Positions 32,587 to 44,466 of a stretch of DNA of 64,000 nucleotides are shown here, piece after piece (the stretch's first letter is position 1; each line of letters begins with the position of its first letter). Source of the DNA: Lepidodermella squamata (taxonomy: Eukaryota > Gastrotricha); contig JBLDXI010000002.1 in the NCBI GenBank assembly GCA_047495785.1, positions 1,488,001-1,552,000 of the forward strand, given 5' to 3'. The position numbers and the translations under genes are program-made. The notes below the pieces were generated by a model. It saw only the letters and a list, made by a program, of their open reading frames with translations, searched no databases and had not been told where the DNA came from.

Positions 32587-33349
32587 GGTCCAAAAGGGCT
32601 TTTCTCCTTTTTAGCTGGCTGCTTGTCGATTTCATAATCGATCACATAAGGCGACTTAACATCGACAGGTCTGGCGCTGCGAGATTCGCAACAAGCTCGA
32701 AGCTCTGTAGTGCCGAACGAGCCTACGGCAGCAGGGCCGACTCTTGATACCTAAATCTTTCTCTTCACCACTTGTTTCAGGTCGGAGACTTGACGGTCCG
32801 TAATGCCAGTCCCATTACAAGTTGGCGAGCGATAAACTTCGGGGCGTCGTTGATGTGGTCAGCCACATACCGAATTTCGGCCGTTATAGGTACGAATTTT
32901 GCCGGGTGGATGGATGTGCTTCCCACTGCACGAAAACAGGGCCATATCAAACGAGACCAGGCTCGACTTCCTAGGACCTTTGCAAGGCCACCAAGATATT
33001 CGCAAAGTAGCTAAAAAAAATCCCGAAGATCGAAATTTGTCGATTATGTCGTGGCGGAAAAAATTGTTAAAATGTGATCTGAAAATTTCAGAAAAAATAT
33101 TCGAACGACATGGAACATGGAGTACGGCAGGGTTTCAAAGGTATCGAAGTCATCGTCATCCGTTGCCTGCGGTTCTCGGTGACGAATTCATCCTCGTCAT
33201 CAACGATTTCGGGGTCTTCCTCATCCTCATCAGCGGATTCAAAAACGAATTGAATTGAAAAACGAACATCATCTGAGGCTTAATTTCGCAAAAATTCCAT
33301 TTTTTATCAATAAAGCAATCTTGAAATATTACCACTAAACCTATATAGA

Positions 33350-33457
33350 CTTTTCCGATGAATTAATCGCGTGTTCCGATAAAATAGTATGCATGTTTTC
33401 GATTCCGATGGTTTAATGCGAAATTTTCTGAAAAATTGTTTTTATTGTTCCGATGAA
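33350..33457 (-). repeat. Right terminal inverted repeat of the MULE element
   Basis: This repeat is inverted relative to 31846-31953, with TCCGATG heptamers at matching intervals. Confidence 0.7.
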
Positions 33458-33729
33458 AAGATGTGGGATGTGGGTCCTTACAAAGTTTGATAAGTCAATT
33501 CTATGAAGTCAGAATTCAGTAAGCCGAGGCCATTTGTGATCAGAAAGAAAATCACAAGAATTTGTGATCACAATTTGGTAACGCTTGAAGAATATAAATA
33601 CTTACCTACTGCGTGCAATTGGCAAAACTTTCAAAAGTCCAACTTAAACTTCAACGAGAACCGATTCTTTATTAATTTGAGTAATTAACGACTAATGATT
33701 CTCAAGTTAATGTTACGTATGGTTTACTT

Positions 33730-34984
33730 ATGTTTCACATTCTTTTCATATTAATTTGTGCAGTCCACCCACAATCTATCTACAGCAAAGGTATTGTTAA
33801 TTCTGCAATCGCTCGAGCGATTGTAAAATGCCGGGTCGATTGCACCATCTTACTTTTTGCAGATGATTATGTTGCCAAATGCGATGATTCGATTTGCGGA
33901 GGCGGCATGGGAATCTGCAAGATAAAATATTATGCATCTCTACTTTTTCTCGGAAATGAGGATGCAAAGCAATGCGATTGCCTCGTCGACAGCGGCAGGC
34001 GCGGCAGACGCTGCGAAGAAGACATCAACGAATGTGCAGAAAATGAACATGCTTGTGGGACGAAAGCTATGGGGTCGACGTGTAAGAATACGGTGTCTTA
34101 CAAAGACAAGGAGGGAAAAATCACAGGCAGATGTATGTTATAAATAAGGATTTCATGTTAATTTTCAATTGCTCTTTTTCAGATAAATGCGAATGTGCTA
34201 AAGGTTACGGTGGAGAATTTTGTGAAAGAATTACCACGCCAGATCTTTGCGAAAGATATAAGCCGTGCCGCAACAAAGCAACTTGTGTCAATATTCCAGG
34301 TGATGAAAAAAAGAACGTATCTTCCAGTTTTCAGTGCAATTGCATGGCTGGATTCACAGGTAAACTATTTGAAACACAATATGTTATATTTTGATCTGGG
34401 GTACCTGAGCCGGAGGAAATAAGCTAATAAGTTTGCCGGTTTTTCATCACTTGCCCGCTAAAGCATGTGACAGCAACTTTAACAATAATTAAATTAAATA
34501 ATGAAACAATTTTTGTAGCACGAAATTTTTACAGCTAGAAGTGTAGGACTGTTTTTCCGGCTCCAGACACCCCAAATCTTTATAATTGAACCTGTGAATC
34601 AATTTTGATCATTTTACAGGTGCGCAGTGTGAAATTAATGTGGCCCCTTGTACTCAATATATCAAGAAGTGCCGAAAGTTTGTGCCGAAATCTCGATGCA
34701 TTCAGGAGACAGTGGTCACGGAATCTTTTACGGACATAGTACCACGATGTATTTGTCCGAAAGGTGTTGCCCACACAATTTGCTACAACCGGAAAACGAA
34801 AAAACACGATGAGCCATGCGTGCTAGGTCTCCCGTGTCAAAACGGCGGCAAATGCGAGGGCAATCGTTGCGCCTGCATCAATGGTTACGTTGGTCTCAAC
34901 TGTGAATTGAAGGACAATCCGTGCCGATACAAATGGTCTGCTACAGATGCGCAACTGCGAGAAAATGGCTGTCCAAGGAAATGA
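33730..34984 (+). CDS. Secreted EGF-repeat protein
   Basis: Exons 33730-33790, 33863-34132, 34183-34359 and 34620-34984 join in one frame to give 290 residues. Residues 1-19 (MFHILFILICAVHPQSIYS) are a signal peptide. At least four EGF-like modules follow: one ending CDCLVDSGRRGRRCEE, one with a calcium-binding-like start DINECAENEHACG, one CERYKPCRNKATCVN...CNCMAGFTGAQCE, and a last PCVLGLPCQNGGKCEG...CACINGYVGLNCE. No transmembrane segment or DSL domain is seen. It resembles extracellular Notch-pathway or matrix EGF proteins but has no assignable orthologue. It lies 2.5 kb upstream of Notch on the same strand. Confidence 0.75.
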
Positions 34985-35561
34985 TAACATCTTCTACTTA
35001 TTCGACGTTCCGTTTCACAGCGCTGAATTAAATAAAACCTACTATATGCCACCTGTTACAATTTTCAACCATGAATAATTCCGGGTAAATTGTGCCTCTG
35101 CAAATACGAGTTATCAACGCGTCACTAAACACAATCATCATCGGTAACACCCTTAGCGGCGTGAAAAGTTGTCATGTCTAACTGCAGCTAACGGCCACCT
35201 CCCGTGCTTAATGGTCCAAAGTGATCGAATTAGTTACGACTCCCAGTTGTTTAAGTTGCTGCTCACTATGTCAAGTGTTTACTCAAGTGGAATGTGACTC
35301 GGCTTTGTATAATTTATCACCAGAAATTACGCACTTTACCAAGTTGACCGATCATAACCGTGAGAAGCGTTCAGGAAATGAGTAAACAACAAATTAGTGT
35401 GCAGCTCTTTACGCCGACTTTTCAATCAAAATATTTTATTTGCCCCATAAAGACAACAATAATGGAATTAGCATGATGAAATTGCATTTGTAGAAAAAAG
35501 AACTATCACAACTTAAATTAGCCGCAAACGAATGGAAAGAGCATTATTCTTCAAATAAAAA
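34985..35561. other. Intergenic region, EGF protein to F-box protein
   Basis: This is the convergent 3' region of two genes. AATAAA occurs at about 35030 on the plus strand, and TTTATT (minus-strand AATAAA) near 35435. Nothing else is seen. Confidence 0.6.
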
Positions 35562-36323
35562 TCAACAATTCCAAAGCCATTTATCGAGATCGTGCCGAGA
35601 AGGGAAGCGAATCCATTCATATTTTTCCAGCAAGGAAGTATCATCACAAGGCAAGCGGAAAACAGCATCTTCTCTTAGGATTATTTCCAGTGAATACCTG
35701 GAGCGCTGCATTCGATTCAGAGTTAAATTAACGGCGAGCAATCCTCTTGAGGTGATTCGAAAGCAGTCTTGGATAATTACTTTAAATAAAAGCGGACAGC
35801 ATTTGCAAATTTCGAGCAAGTCTCGATCGCGAAGCACACCAGAATGCGAAACGTCCAAAATCCGTAAGGTTTTTGCTAGACCAGATTTGGCGATTGAGCT
35901 GAAGAAATTAGGAGGTAACTTGATGTCACGAATTACTAGGGCCTTTGCTTGCTTCGGTAAATCACTGAAATTGAGCTGACTGAAATCCATTTTCGTGAAA
36001 TGCAACTCAGCTAGATGAATGCAGTGTTTTTCAATCAGGGTCAGCGCGTGTTTCGTTATTATGCTATTGTGACTAACAGAAGCATGGGCCCAACTGCCAC
36101 TGATGGCTAAGCGATAAATGTATCGGCATAATTTGAAAGAGAGAAATCCTTTCAGTCGTTTCGCCGAGCCCATTTCAGAAGTAGGAATAGTGACACTTTT
36201 CCAAAGTAAGCAACTATCATTGATCTTCTTCCACCGTTTACAGACTGAGCGGAGGCGCATTCGATCGGAAATCGAAGTTCTGCAAAATATATTCACCAGC
36301 ACTTCGGTTGGTAGCAGATCCAT
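35562..36323 (-). CDS. F-box/LRR-type protein
   Basis: This single-exon protein of 253 residues is the likely substrate-recognition part of an SCF ubiquitin ligase. The F-box occupies residues 1-42: MDLLPTEVLVNIFCRTSISD, then LRSVCKRWKKI and LWKSVTI. The rest has weak leucine-rich-repeat character (LAELHFTKMDFSQLNF, TLRILDVSHSGVLRDRDLLEI, LLFKVIIQDCFRITSRGLLA), as in FBXL proteins. The specific family member cannot be assigned. Confidence 0.82.
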   Translation of the reverse strand: MDLLPTEVLVNIFCRTSISDRMRLRSVCKRWKKINDSCLLWKSVTIPTSEMGSAKRLKGFLSFKLCRYIYRLAISGSWAHASVSHNSIITKHALTLIEKHCIHLAELHFTKMDFSQLNFSDLPKQAKALVIRDIKLPPNFFSSIAKSGLAKTLRILDVSHSGVLRDRDLLEICKCCPLLFKVIIQDCFRITSRGLLAVNLTLNRMQRSRYSLEIILREDAVFRLPCDDTSLLEKYEWIRFPSRHDLDKWLWNC

Positions 36324-37485
36324 TTGACAGAAACAGTGAAATAAAAACTAGATAACTTATGGTGTAAAAAATGAGAATTGCGTAAAATCAATTAGAAAGA
36401 TTTCCGGATACGTTAGCCAACTCATTCCCGTCTCTCATGAAATCTTAAGAACCCACGAGAATATTATATCTGAACGAAATAAACAGGAAAGCATGAATTG
36501 CAACCGGTAAAAATATCAATAAGTATCAAGTATCAATTTTCATAAAAATAAAACCCGAAACCCGAAAGGGTACATGCGCTCAATTGCAAGGAAGAGAAAT
36601 GTGAAAAACTTGTATCACAATCAACATTTTCGCTAGAGAAGTGATCAGCCGAGCAACTCTTACATGCAATAGCGGTCCATATTTTATTCCCATTCCTAAT
36701 CCCAACCTTAACGCTAACCCTTACTCGAATCTGGAGCCCTGGACGTAAACGTAAACATAAACCTAACCCCAATCATAAACCATCGCAATGCCACCAACCC
36801 ACATGTAAGTAGTCATATCGATCTTGCTATTTACTGGGCCCGTCCATGTCAATTTCGTAGCCGAGTAATGAGCGTAGAAACCGGAGAGTTGAAGAAGTTC
36901 GTTAACGTTACAGGAAGGAAGATGAATTAGTAGGCAGTACGCAGTATGTCCCTTGTCCCTCTCGATTCTCGCTGAAACTCGCAGAAATGCCTCGTTTGAC
37001 TTCGACAATTACCGGCTCACAGAACAAAAAAACCGCACGAAAATGTTGCTAAGAATTTTGAAAAGTTTGAGCGCGGTAAAATTTCTCACTTTTAATTTTG
37101 TTTAAATGTTAAACATTATTAAAACTTTATAATCATTGATTTTTTGAAAAATGTATTTTTACAAATTTTTAAAAACGCGCGCGGCTTTTGAAGTGGCCGC
37201 CGCCCCCGCCCGATCCTCAAGTGGTTTTTCTGTTCCCGGCCATACCTCGCTTCATTCAAAATTCCGTGCGTGTGGTGAGCAATCGCCCTACGTTGAGCGG
37301 ATAGCTATTCGCTACAACATTTTTATGCTGATGCAATTACATGCGCCACCCCACTCCATCTACATACGTAGATCCTAAACTCCGCGTTTTATATGATTCA
37401 AAATCCGAACTTTCAAACTTTGCTTGCCATTGCTCATATTTCCAGTTTATCGTATATTCATCTCCTAAGCTACTTTTTGTTTTAG
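36324..37485. other. Intergenic region upstream of Notch
   Basis: This region holds a degenerate hexamer tract (about 36690-36785) and AT-rich sequence, then a short GC-rich patch (37175-37215). It probably carries Notch promoter sequence at its right end. No coding gene is recognised. Confidence 0.5.
36690..36785. repeat. Degenerate TAACCC/TAAACN-like hexamer tract
   Basis: Units such as CCTAAT, CCCAAC, GCTAAC, CGTAAA, CATAAA and CCTAAC follow one another with drift. This looks like a decayed short tandem repeat, superficially telomere-like. Confidence 0.4.
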
Positions 37486-40400
37486 ATGAGACAACTGGCT
37501 TGGTGGTTACATACTTTTCTTGTCGCTGCCCAGTTCATCTCATCGACCTATTCGTTCACCTGCAATCCCGGATGCCAGAGCGGTTACATTTGTGCCGTTA
37601 GTGATAGTTCCGTGAACTCCACGCGCTGTGTGAGTGATCCGTGTGCTGCCGAAGCTCAACGATGCAATACCCGGGGATCTTGCAAGTCTATCCTGCTGGA
37701 AGAAGGCGTTACCTATAAATGCGAATGCAAAGCTGGCTACTCCGGACAGGATTGTGGTTCGTTTTCATCTGCGAATGGTTGCTACCGAAGTCCTTGCCAG
37801 CATTCCGGCATCTGTACTCCTATTAACGAAGAAGATTACACTTGCTCATGCGAAGGCACCGGTCACTTTGGTCGGCATTGCGAAGTGGAAGATTTGTGTG
37901 CCACCCAACCGTGTATTAACGGCGTCTGCGAACTAGTATCGATGGGCAATACATTGGTAACTAATCGCCGCTGCCGTTGTCGGCCAGGTTTTACAGGCGA
38001 TAATTGCGAGATTGATGTTAATGAGTGCGCAACTTCGCCTTGCAAGAATGGCATGGAGTGCGAAAACTTGGCTGGTTCATATCGGTGCCACTGCTCGCCG
38101 CAATTTACTGGAATGAATTGCTCAATTCCGATTCACAATATGTGCTCTCCTGATACTTGTTTAAATAGGGGAATCTGTCGGTTTGGATCCAATGGCCCGG
38201 TTTGCGAATGTCGCCCTGGGTGGGCTGGAGATTTTTGTCAACTCGACGTCGATGAATGTCGAACAAGGACATGTCGCAATGGCGGAACTTGTCTTGATCA
38301 CTCAAATGGTACTAGTTGCTTATGTCTTCCCGGTTGGACAGGTCCTAACTGTGAAATCGACGTTAATGAATGCTCACTCCCGGGCTCTCGAGATTTATGT
38401 AAAAATAATGGTGACTGCATCAATGTAAATGGATCATATTACTGCGTATGTCCGATCGGCTACTCGGGACGCGACTGTTCGATTGTGCTGAATATGTGCG
38501 ACAAGAAAGCGAATCTATCATGTTTGAATGGAGGAGTCTGCAAATCAGAAATTGGATTCTATCGTTGCGAATGCCAGTCTGGTTGGCAAGGCACTTTCTG
38601 TGAGTACCGCAATCCTTGTGCCAGGAACCCTTGTCACAACGGTGGCAGCTGTGTACAGCTTTTCGATCAGCCCGAAAATCACCGTTGCTACTGCCCTCCT
38701 GGTTTCACCGGCCCTAATTGTGAATCCGATATCAACGAGTGTGATATGAATCCTTGTGATCAGCAGGTCGGGGCTACTTGCGAAAACACTATCGGCAGTT
38801 TCATTTGCCACTGTCCGCCTGGTCTTACTGGGCAGTTCTGCAGTGAAACGTCTCTGTACAACTGCTCGGCATTCCAGCCCTGTTCAAATGGCGGGACTTG
38901 TTTGCCCAAAATTGGGGGCTTTGAATGTCTTTGCTCAGTTGGATTTTCAGGCCTGTCGTGCGAGACAAACGTGGACGAATGCGCGCAAAATCCGTGCAGG
39001 AATTCGGGAACATGCATTGATGGCATTGGAGCCTTTAAATGCTTATGCGCAGCCTCTTTCACAGGTCGACGTTGCGAATCAGTCGTTGATTTATGCGCGT
39101 CAGATCGCGACTACTGCTATCACGGCGGCACCTGCACAACCGTGACTGACCGACTGGGACATGCTCGGCCTAAATGCCAGTGCCGGCCTGGGTATATCGG
39201 CGATCGTTGCGAAGCTGATGTTAACGAATGCGCTAGCAAGCCATGCAGCGCTGTGGGAACATCGTCATGCGCAGATCTTAGTGGTGACTATCTCTGCCTT
39301 TGCTACCCTGGTTTCACGGGGCGGAAGTGCGAAACAATGATTTCGAACTACCCAACTCCCTCGCCGCCAAGTTCATTGGAAACCAAGGGCAAATGTTCAG
39401 CCAATTGCGTTGCGCTGTCCGGGAATAACAAATGCGATTTGGAATGCAATTCAAAGGAATGTAATTTCGATGATGGCGACTGTTCGGCTGATTTCAGCCT
39501 ATCATCCTGCCCTCTTGGTTGCGATGCTGTTTTCGCTAACGCCCAATGCGACCCGATTTGCAATATCAAGGCTTGTCTCTACGACGGAAATGACTGTTTG
39601 TTAGACCCGTTCGAGCCGTCGCGTTACATCGGCGGCATTAAGGCGACTTATCCGATGAGTTGTCGCGCATTCCATTCTGGACCTAGTTCGGTATTGCTGT
39701 TCAATTTATCGTCACTTGTCGGGGCTGTTACCCGGGAAGAGCCGCAATCTTTTCAGCAAAACACGGCAAATGAGCAAAAATGTCAAGTTTCCCTCATGTT
39801 CGACACAAAACGCTGCGTTAAGGACTGGTGCCCGAAAACTGCGGAAGAGTGGGTTAATTTCGTCCAAAACAACCCTCGCGAATACACGCCGGAAGCTCTG
39901 GTTAACGAAAATGTCCCTGAAAAGAAATCCGGCCCTTCTAATTCTGAAATAATCATTGCTAGTGTTGTGTCATCTGGCGCGCTGATTTGCGCGGTTTTGA
40001 TCATCGCCTGTGTCCTTAATGGTAAGCGGGTTAGGACGAAAACGTGGTTCCCGCCTGGTTTTTTCGATGTTTTGCGTCTCTCTGATCAAAATACCAGCCA
40101 TAACCCGGCGAAACGGGCGAAAATTACGTCTTCAAGTACTGCATCGACCTCTCAGCAGGTTGTTTTTCCGGGCAATCATCATCACCCACAGCAGCCTAAT
40201 ACCACTTTTTACGACCCGGCTATGGTTGGTGCTAATGCGATGATGTTAATGACGCCGCCGGACAGACGCGAGTTGGATTTGGTCGACCCGCCTGGTCCGG
40301 ACGGTCTGACGCCGCTGATGTTGGCGTGCACTAGTTCGCATTTGAGCAACCCACCGCAGCGAGTTGCCGAGATCGTCCAGCAATTAATTTTACGCGGCGC

Positions 40401-43400
40401 CAACGCCCAGGCGAAAACGCACCAGCGCGAGGAGAGCGCGCTGCACTTGGCCGCGCGGTACCGAAATGCGGTCGCCCTGCGCACTCTGCTCGATTTCTGC
40501 CCCGACCCGAACGTACGTGACGCGGAGGGCAAGACACCACTGCACTCGGCGGTGGGCGCCGATGCCCAGGACTGCATGCGGGTAAGTAGTAGAGTTATTT
40601 CCTCCCCCTGCCCAACGGTCTCGTCATAATTAGCCGGGTACCACAACGGGTTTTGTTGATCTATTGCGGCCGCGCGTGCGTTGCGCAAGTCGGTCAACAC
40701 TCGGGGCCGGGTTCATCTTGACGAACACGCGTGCCGAAAGACGCGCTCGGATTTCCGCGCTTCGAGAGCGTCTTCCTTTTCTCGGCACTGTCTAGCTCCT
40801 TGCTATTTGGCATTGCCTCATAAGTGTTTCGTTTACGTGTTTGATTGACTGATTCAACAACGCACCGTGCGGTCTCACTATTTCAACGCTTCTAGTTACT
40901 ATCAAAATATTTATTCAATTTTGATATCATTTCAATTTACACATGGATATTTGAATTACGCTCTTGAGGAAGCGATTCGCGGGAGAAAAATTCGAACTTT
41001 TCGGAAAGGAAAGAAAAGAAAAAAAGAAAATTTTAAAATTTTAAGGATGATTTTTTAAAGTTTATTTTTCTTGAATTCGGCTTTTCAATTTGGAAATTTC
41101 GTATTTTTCAAAAGCCATGAAAATGTGAGTAAAATTTGGAAAATTCAGAAAATCTCAGAAAGGACGAGGGTCGGTTATAGGCTAATGTCGGCCTACGGTG
41201 CAAATTTGATGAAATTAATATTGCTAGAAAGCCCGGGATGTGCTGCGTCCAATTACATGGTCTGTAGTTAGGTCAGAGCTACTTGGACAGGTGAAAAAAT
41301 TCATCAAAAGTGACCAAAAACGCTTTTTCTGACACTTTGAGCGATTATTAGGGGCACAGCAGACTCGAGTTCCTAAAATATTTTTAGATCAAAATGAGCG
41401 TCTCAACGAGAAGAATCTTATTATGCAAGAAAAAATTAGGAAGTCAGGTCTGCTGGGGATAGAGAAAAAACCGATTTGCGAAAATCGCATGTTTTTCGTT
41501 GAAATTTGTGGTTTTCAGAGTCATTTGACATTGACATGAATTAATTTTTTTTATTTTTGAATTGGATTTCAAATAAGCTATATATTTCAGTCTACCTAAT
41601 AGCATGTTGAAATTAATTAATTTTTTGCCGCAGGAAAACGCTAATGAATTTGATGAGTTTTGAGTCATGTGACCGGTTTTAACGTCAAATAGTATCAACT
41701 TTACCGAATATTGTACCCACTACCTGAGCGTTTCGCCGCACCCGGATAATTTCTATGTTATATGACAGTCATTTCTTGATTACTAAAATTAGTTTTGAAC
41801 TATTTTACACCTGGGGCGGATTTTACCTACTAACCGGCCCTCGTTCTTAGCGGCTAAATAAAAAGCGAGATTGAGCCTTTTGCTGTTTCCTTATTTGTTT
41901 TATTTTAAATTTCTCTGAATTTCTACAATACAGTGGTTGTTGCGCCATCGGATGATTCACATTGATGCAAGGATGAATGACGGTACAACAGCGTTAATTT
42001 TGGCGACGCGCCTGTGCCTGAACGCCCTGGTGACCGACCTGGTGCGATGCAACGCGAAGCTGGATACTCAAGATAGTCTGGGCCGAACGGCGCTGCATTG
42101 GGCTGCAGCTGTCGACAACGTCGAGGTTTGTATCTCATCATTTGCCCACCACCCTGTAAATGCAGACCCACGCCCGCTCGCTTTCCCATCGTTATTATTA
42201 TTATGATTACTTCAACAATTTGTCATAACAATTTTTCGCGCATCGATTGAGCCGCCTCGCCTCGGCCACGCGTGTGACCGTGGGAAAGTCGCGCGCGCGC
42301 TGACACGTCGCTAAAACAAAGACATTTTATGTATATTAGACGGCGAGTATTGTTACGATTATAACAACGCTACACAGCAACTAGTATTTATTATTACACC
42401 TCGTACCTCGTATATACCTGTCACGGTTGTCGACAACGCGGTGTTTTCACCCGCCGTCCGTATTAGGCAGGCATCATAAAACAAATCCGCGCCGCGACAC
42501 GGCGACGACGGATTCAAGTGGCAATAAAGCGCGCGCTCTCTCTCTGTATTTGTCGAGGTATTATTCCTCATTAGCTGGAATGAACGCGCGTTGAACTTGC
42601 TCTAGGTGTAAAATCCGCAAAGTGGCCGTGTTGATACTGTAATGATGAGATGAAACTGATGTAAGTATCTGATATATGCCGCGCTTTATTTCAATCCAGG
42701 CCATTCAACTGCTGACCAGACACGGAGCTGATAAGGATGCTCAGGATGCTCGAGAGCAGACGCCGTTGTTCCTGGCGTGTCGCGAAGGCAATCAGAGTTC
42801 AGTGGTCGCCCTGCTTGAAATCGGCTGCCAGCGCGATCTGGCAGACCATGCCGACGTCACGCCTCGCCAGGCCGCGTCCGAGGCCGGCTATCGCGAGGTT
42901 GTGCGGCTGCTGGACGAATTCGTGCCCGACGCATCGGGCGGTGTAGCTAATGCAGCTGCCTCTGCCAATTTCATGATGGCTCAGTTGCATCAGCAGCAGC
43001 AAATGGCGTTGAATCTGCCGGCGACGACGTCGAGCCAGGGTGCAGCAGCTAGCAGCCAGCAACCGGTTAAACTCGAATCGAATACTCCGGGTCCAGTCAC
43101 CTATAAACAAGAATTTGTTGCCGCTGCCGTCTCCACCTCCTCTGCTACAGAGAAGGGTCAAAAGGTACAGTGTTGAATCGAATGAAATGAAATTAATGAC
43201 AAAAATTACAAAATTGAAAGAAATTCCGTTTTGAGAGCTTCTCAGTTTCCTTATGAGATGAAAAAGGGTCGATCCTATGAATCGGTGAAATATTTTAGAA
43301 TGAATTCAGGGACAGGTTTTAATCGAACGGAATAAAATTTCAGAATTTCGGGATTTTTTTCCTCGATTTTCAAGTCCTACGGAAAAGATTTCTAATTTTT

Positions 43401-44466
43401 TGTTTACGAATTTTCGTGGATTACTAAAAATTGGAATTATTATTGATCAGGCCGTTTCCGGAAATCTAAAGAAATGAAATTTGCGTTCAGCCTTCCAAAC
43501 CAGAATGTTGTAACTCGAATCAATACTCGAAATTTACAGAGCATTCGAAAAAAATTCAGGAAAATTGTTAAAATTCAATTATCATTTACATTTTCTTACG
43601 GAGACTGGTCAAATTTTTGAGCTCAAGTTAACGTTTATAGTAGTTCAGTTAGAATTTATAGTTTAGAGGTAAAAGATCCAGATTTCTGGAAAAATTACAA
43701 ATGAAAATTTTGAATGAATGAAAATTATGAATGTTCTGGTTATCATCCAATACTAATTTGTCTATTTTAATTGATATTTTAGCTGTTCGTGGATTTGCCT
43801 CCGCCGTACTCTGAGAAGCCTTCGACGACTGTCACCCCCGGGGCGGATAGCTCGAGTCAGTGGGCAACATCGTCGACGTGGAGCGCAGCTAACCAGCTGG
43901 GCGTGACGTGCCAACCCGGCACATCCGGAACGTCCTCGATCTCGCCCCATCATCAAGCTAGCAGTTCCAACCGACTACCGGACAACTTCCTAACCCCGTC
44001 GCCGGACAATCACTCGTCACCCCCGTCGACCTCGCCTAATCAACAGGTTCAGCCGACCGAAGCTGGCCACCAGGCGTACTTCGCTGTCGGGGTTGCGTCG
44101 AACTACGGCACTCAATCGCGTCAGCAGCGCCGGGTTGCTAACCAAAGTTTGTTGACAACCCAGCGGCAGGCGCCTCAAATTCAATCTCATCAAGCGTATA
44201 CAATCGAGACGCAATTCTACCAACAGCAACAGTATCCACCCGTTTCGGCAGCTACCCCGTACGCGGGCGGCTACGACCCGGCTTCGATGACCCTGGTCGC
44301 CGGCCATCAGCAGGCGGCCGCTTACTACTACCCGGCCCAGACTCAATCTGCTCAATTACAGAACCCAGTCGCGTTTTACCCACAGTCACAACAGGCGCCT
44401 TCGACATCAACGCAACAACAACAACAATCGCAGCAAAACAACTCAGATCCAGCTGTGTATTTTTAA
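37486..44466 (+). CDS. Notch: Notch receptor, short form with 14 EGF repeats and two LNRs
   Basis: This is a cell-surface receptor cleaved to release a transcriptional co-activator. Exons 37486-40581, 41934-42125, 42700-43164 and 43783-44466 join in phase 0 to give 1478 residues. There is a signal peptide (1 to about 26), then 14 EGF repeats (about 49-618), several with DVNEC or DVDEC calcium-binding starts. Two Lin12/Notch repeats (about 634-704) follow, then a short negative-regulatory region, one TM helix (about 822-844) and the stop-transfer NGKRVRTK with WFPPGFF. Ankyrin repeats span about 938-1169, a PPPYSE motif lies at about 1256, and a FLTPSP degron-like motif lies near 1319. The tail is Gln-rich. 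Fly and vertebrate Notches have 29-36 EGF repeats and three LNRs; C. elegans LIN-12/GLP-1 have 10-14 EGF repeats. No clear furin site is seen. Confidence 0.95.
40582..41933 (+). other. First Notch intron (1352 bp)
   Basis: It begins GTAAGT after the codon for the last residue of DAQDCMR and ends ctacaatacag. No exon, ncRNA or repeat was recognised inside. Confidence 0.8.
42126..42699 (+). other. Second Notch intron (574 bp)
   Basis: It interrupts the ankyrin domain between AAAVDNVE and AIQLLTRHG. It contains CG-alternating tracts (42290-42301) but no gene. Confidence 0.8.
43165..43782 (+). other. Third Notch intron (618 bp)
   Basis: It lies between KGQK and LFVDLPPPY and begins GTACAG. It is AT-rich with nothing recognisable. 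Confidence 0.75.

Larger units (their letters stand above)
31846..33457. mobile_element. Decayed Mutator-like (MULE) DNA transposon
   Basis: The element is bounded by imperfect inverted repeats of about 108 bp (31846-31953 and 33350-33457). These share TCATCGGAACAATA at the outer end, ACCATCGGA in the middle and TCATCGGAAAAG at the inner end. Inside, the minus strand holds a fragment with the MULE transposase signature. Other minus-strand frames are closed by several stops, and no intact transposase remains. The flanks show no clear 8-10-bp target duplication, consistent with age. Confidence 0.75.

Noticed and set aside
32899-33258. 119-residue plus-strand open frame within the transposon
   Set aside because: The meaningful coding strand of the element is minus. 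This frame is antisense to broken transposase sequence.
41160-41290. Sequence with faint 5S rRNA-like words (GGCCTACGG, TACTTGGA)
   Set aside because: It lies within a Notch intron, lacks the 5S internal control region and overall fold, and the similarity is limited to short words.
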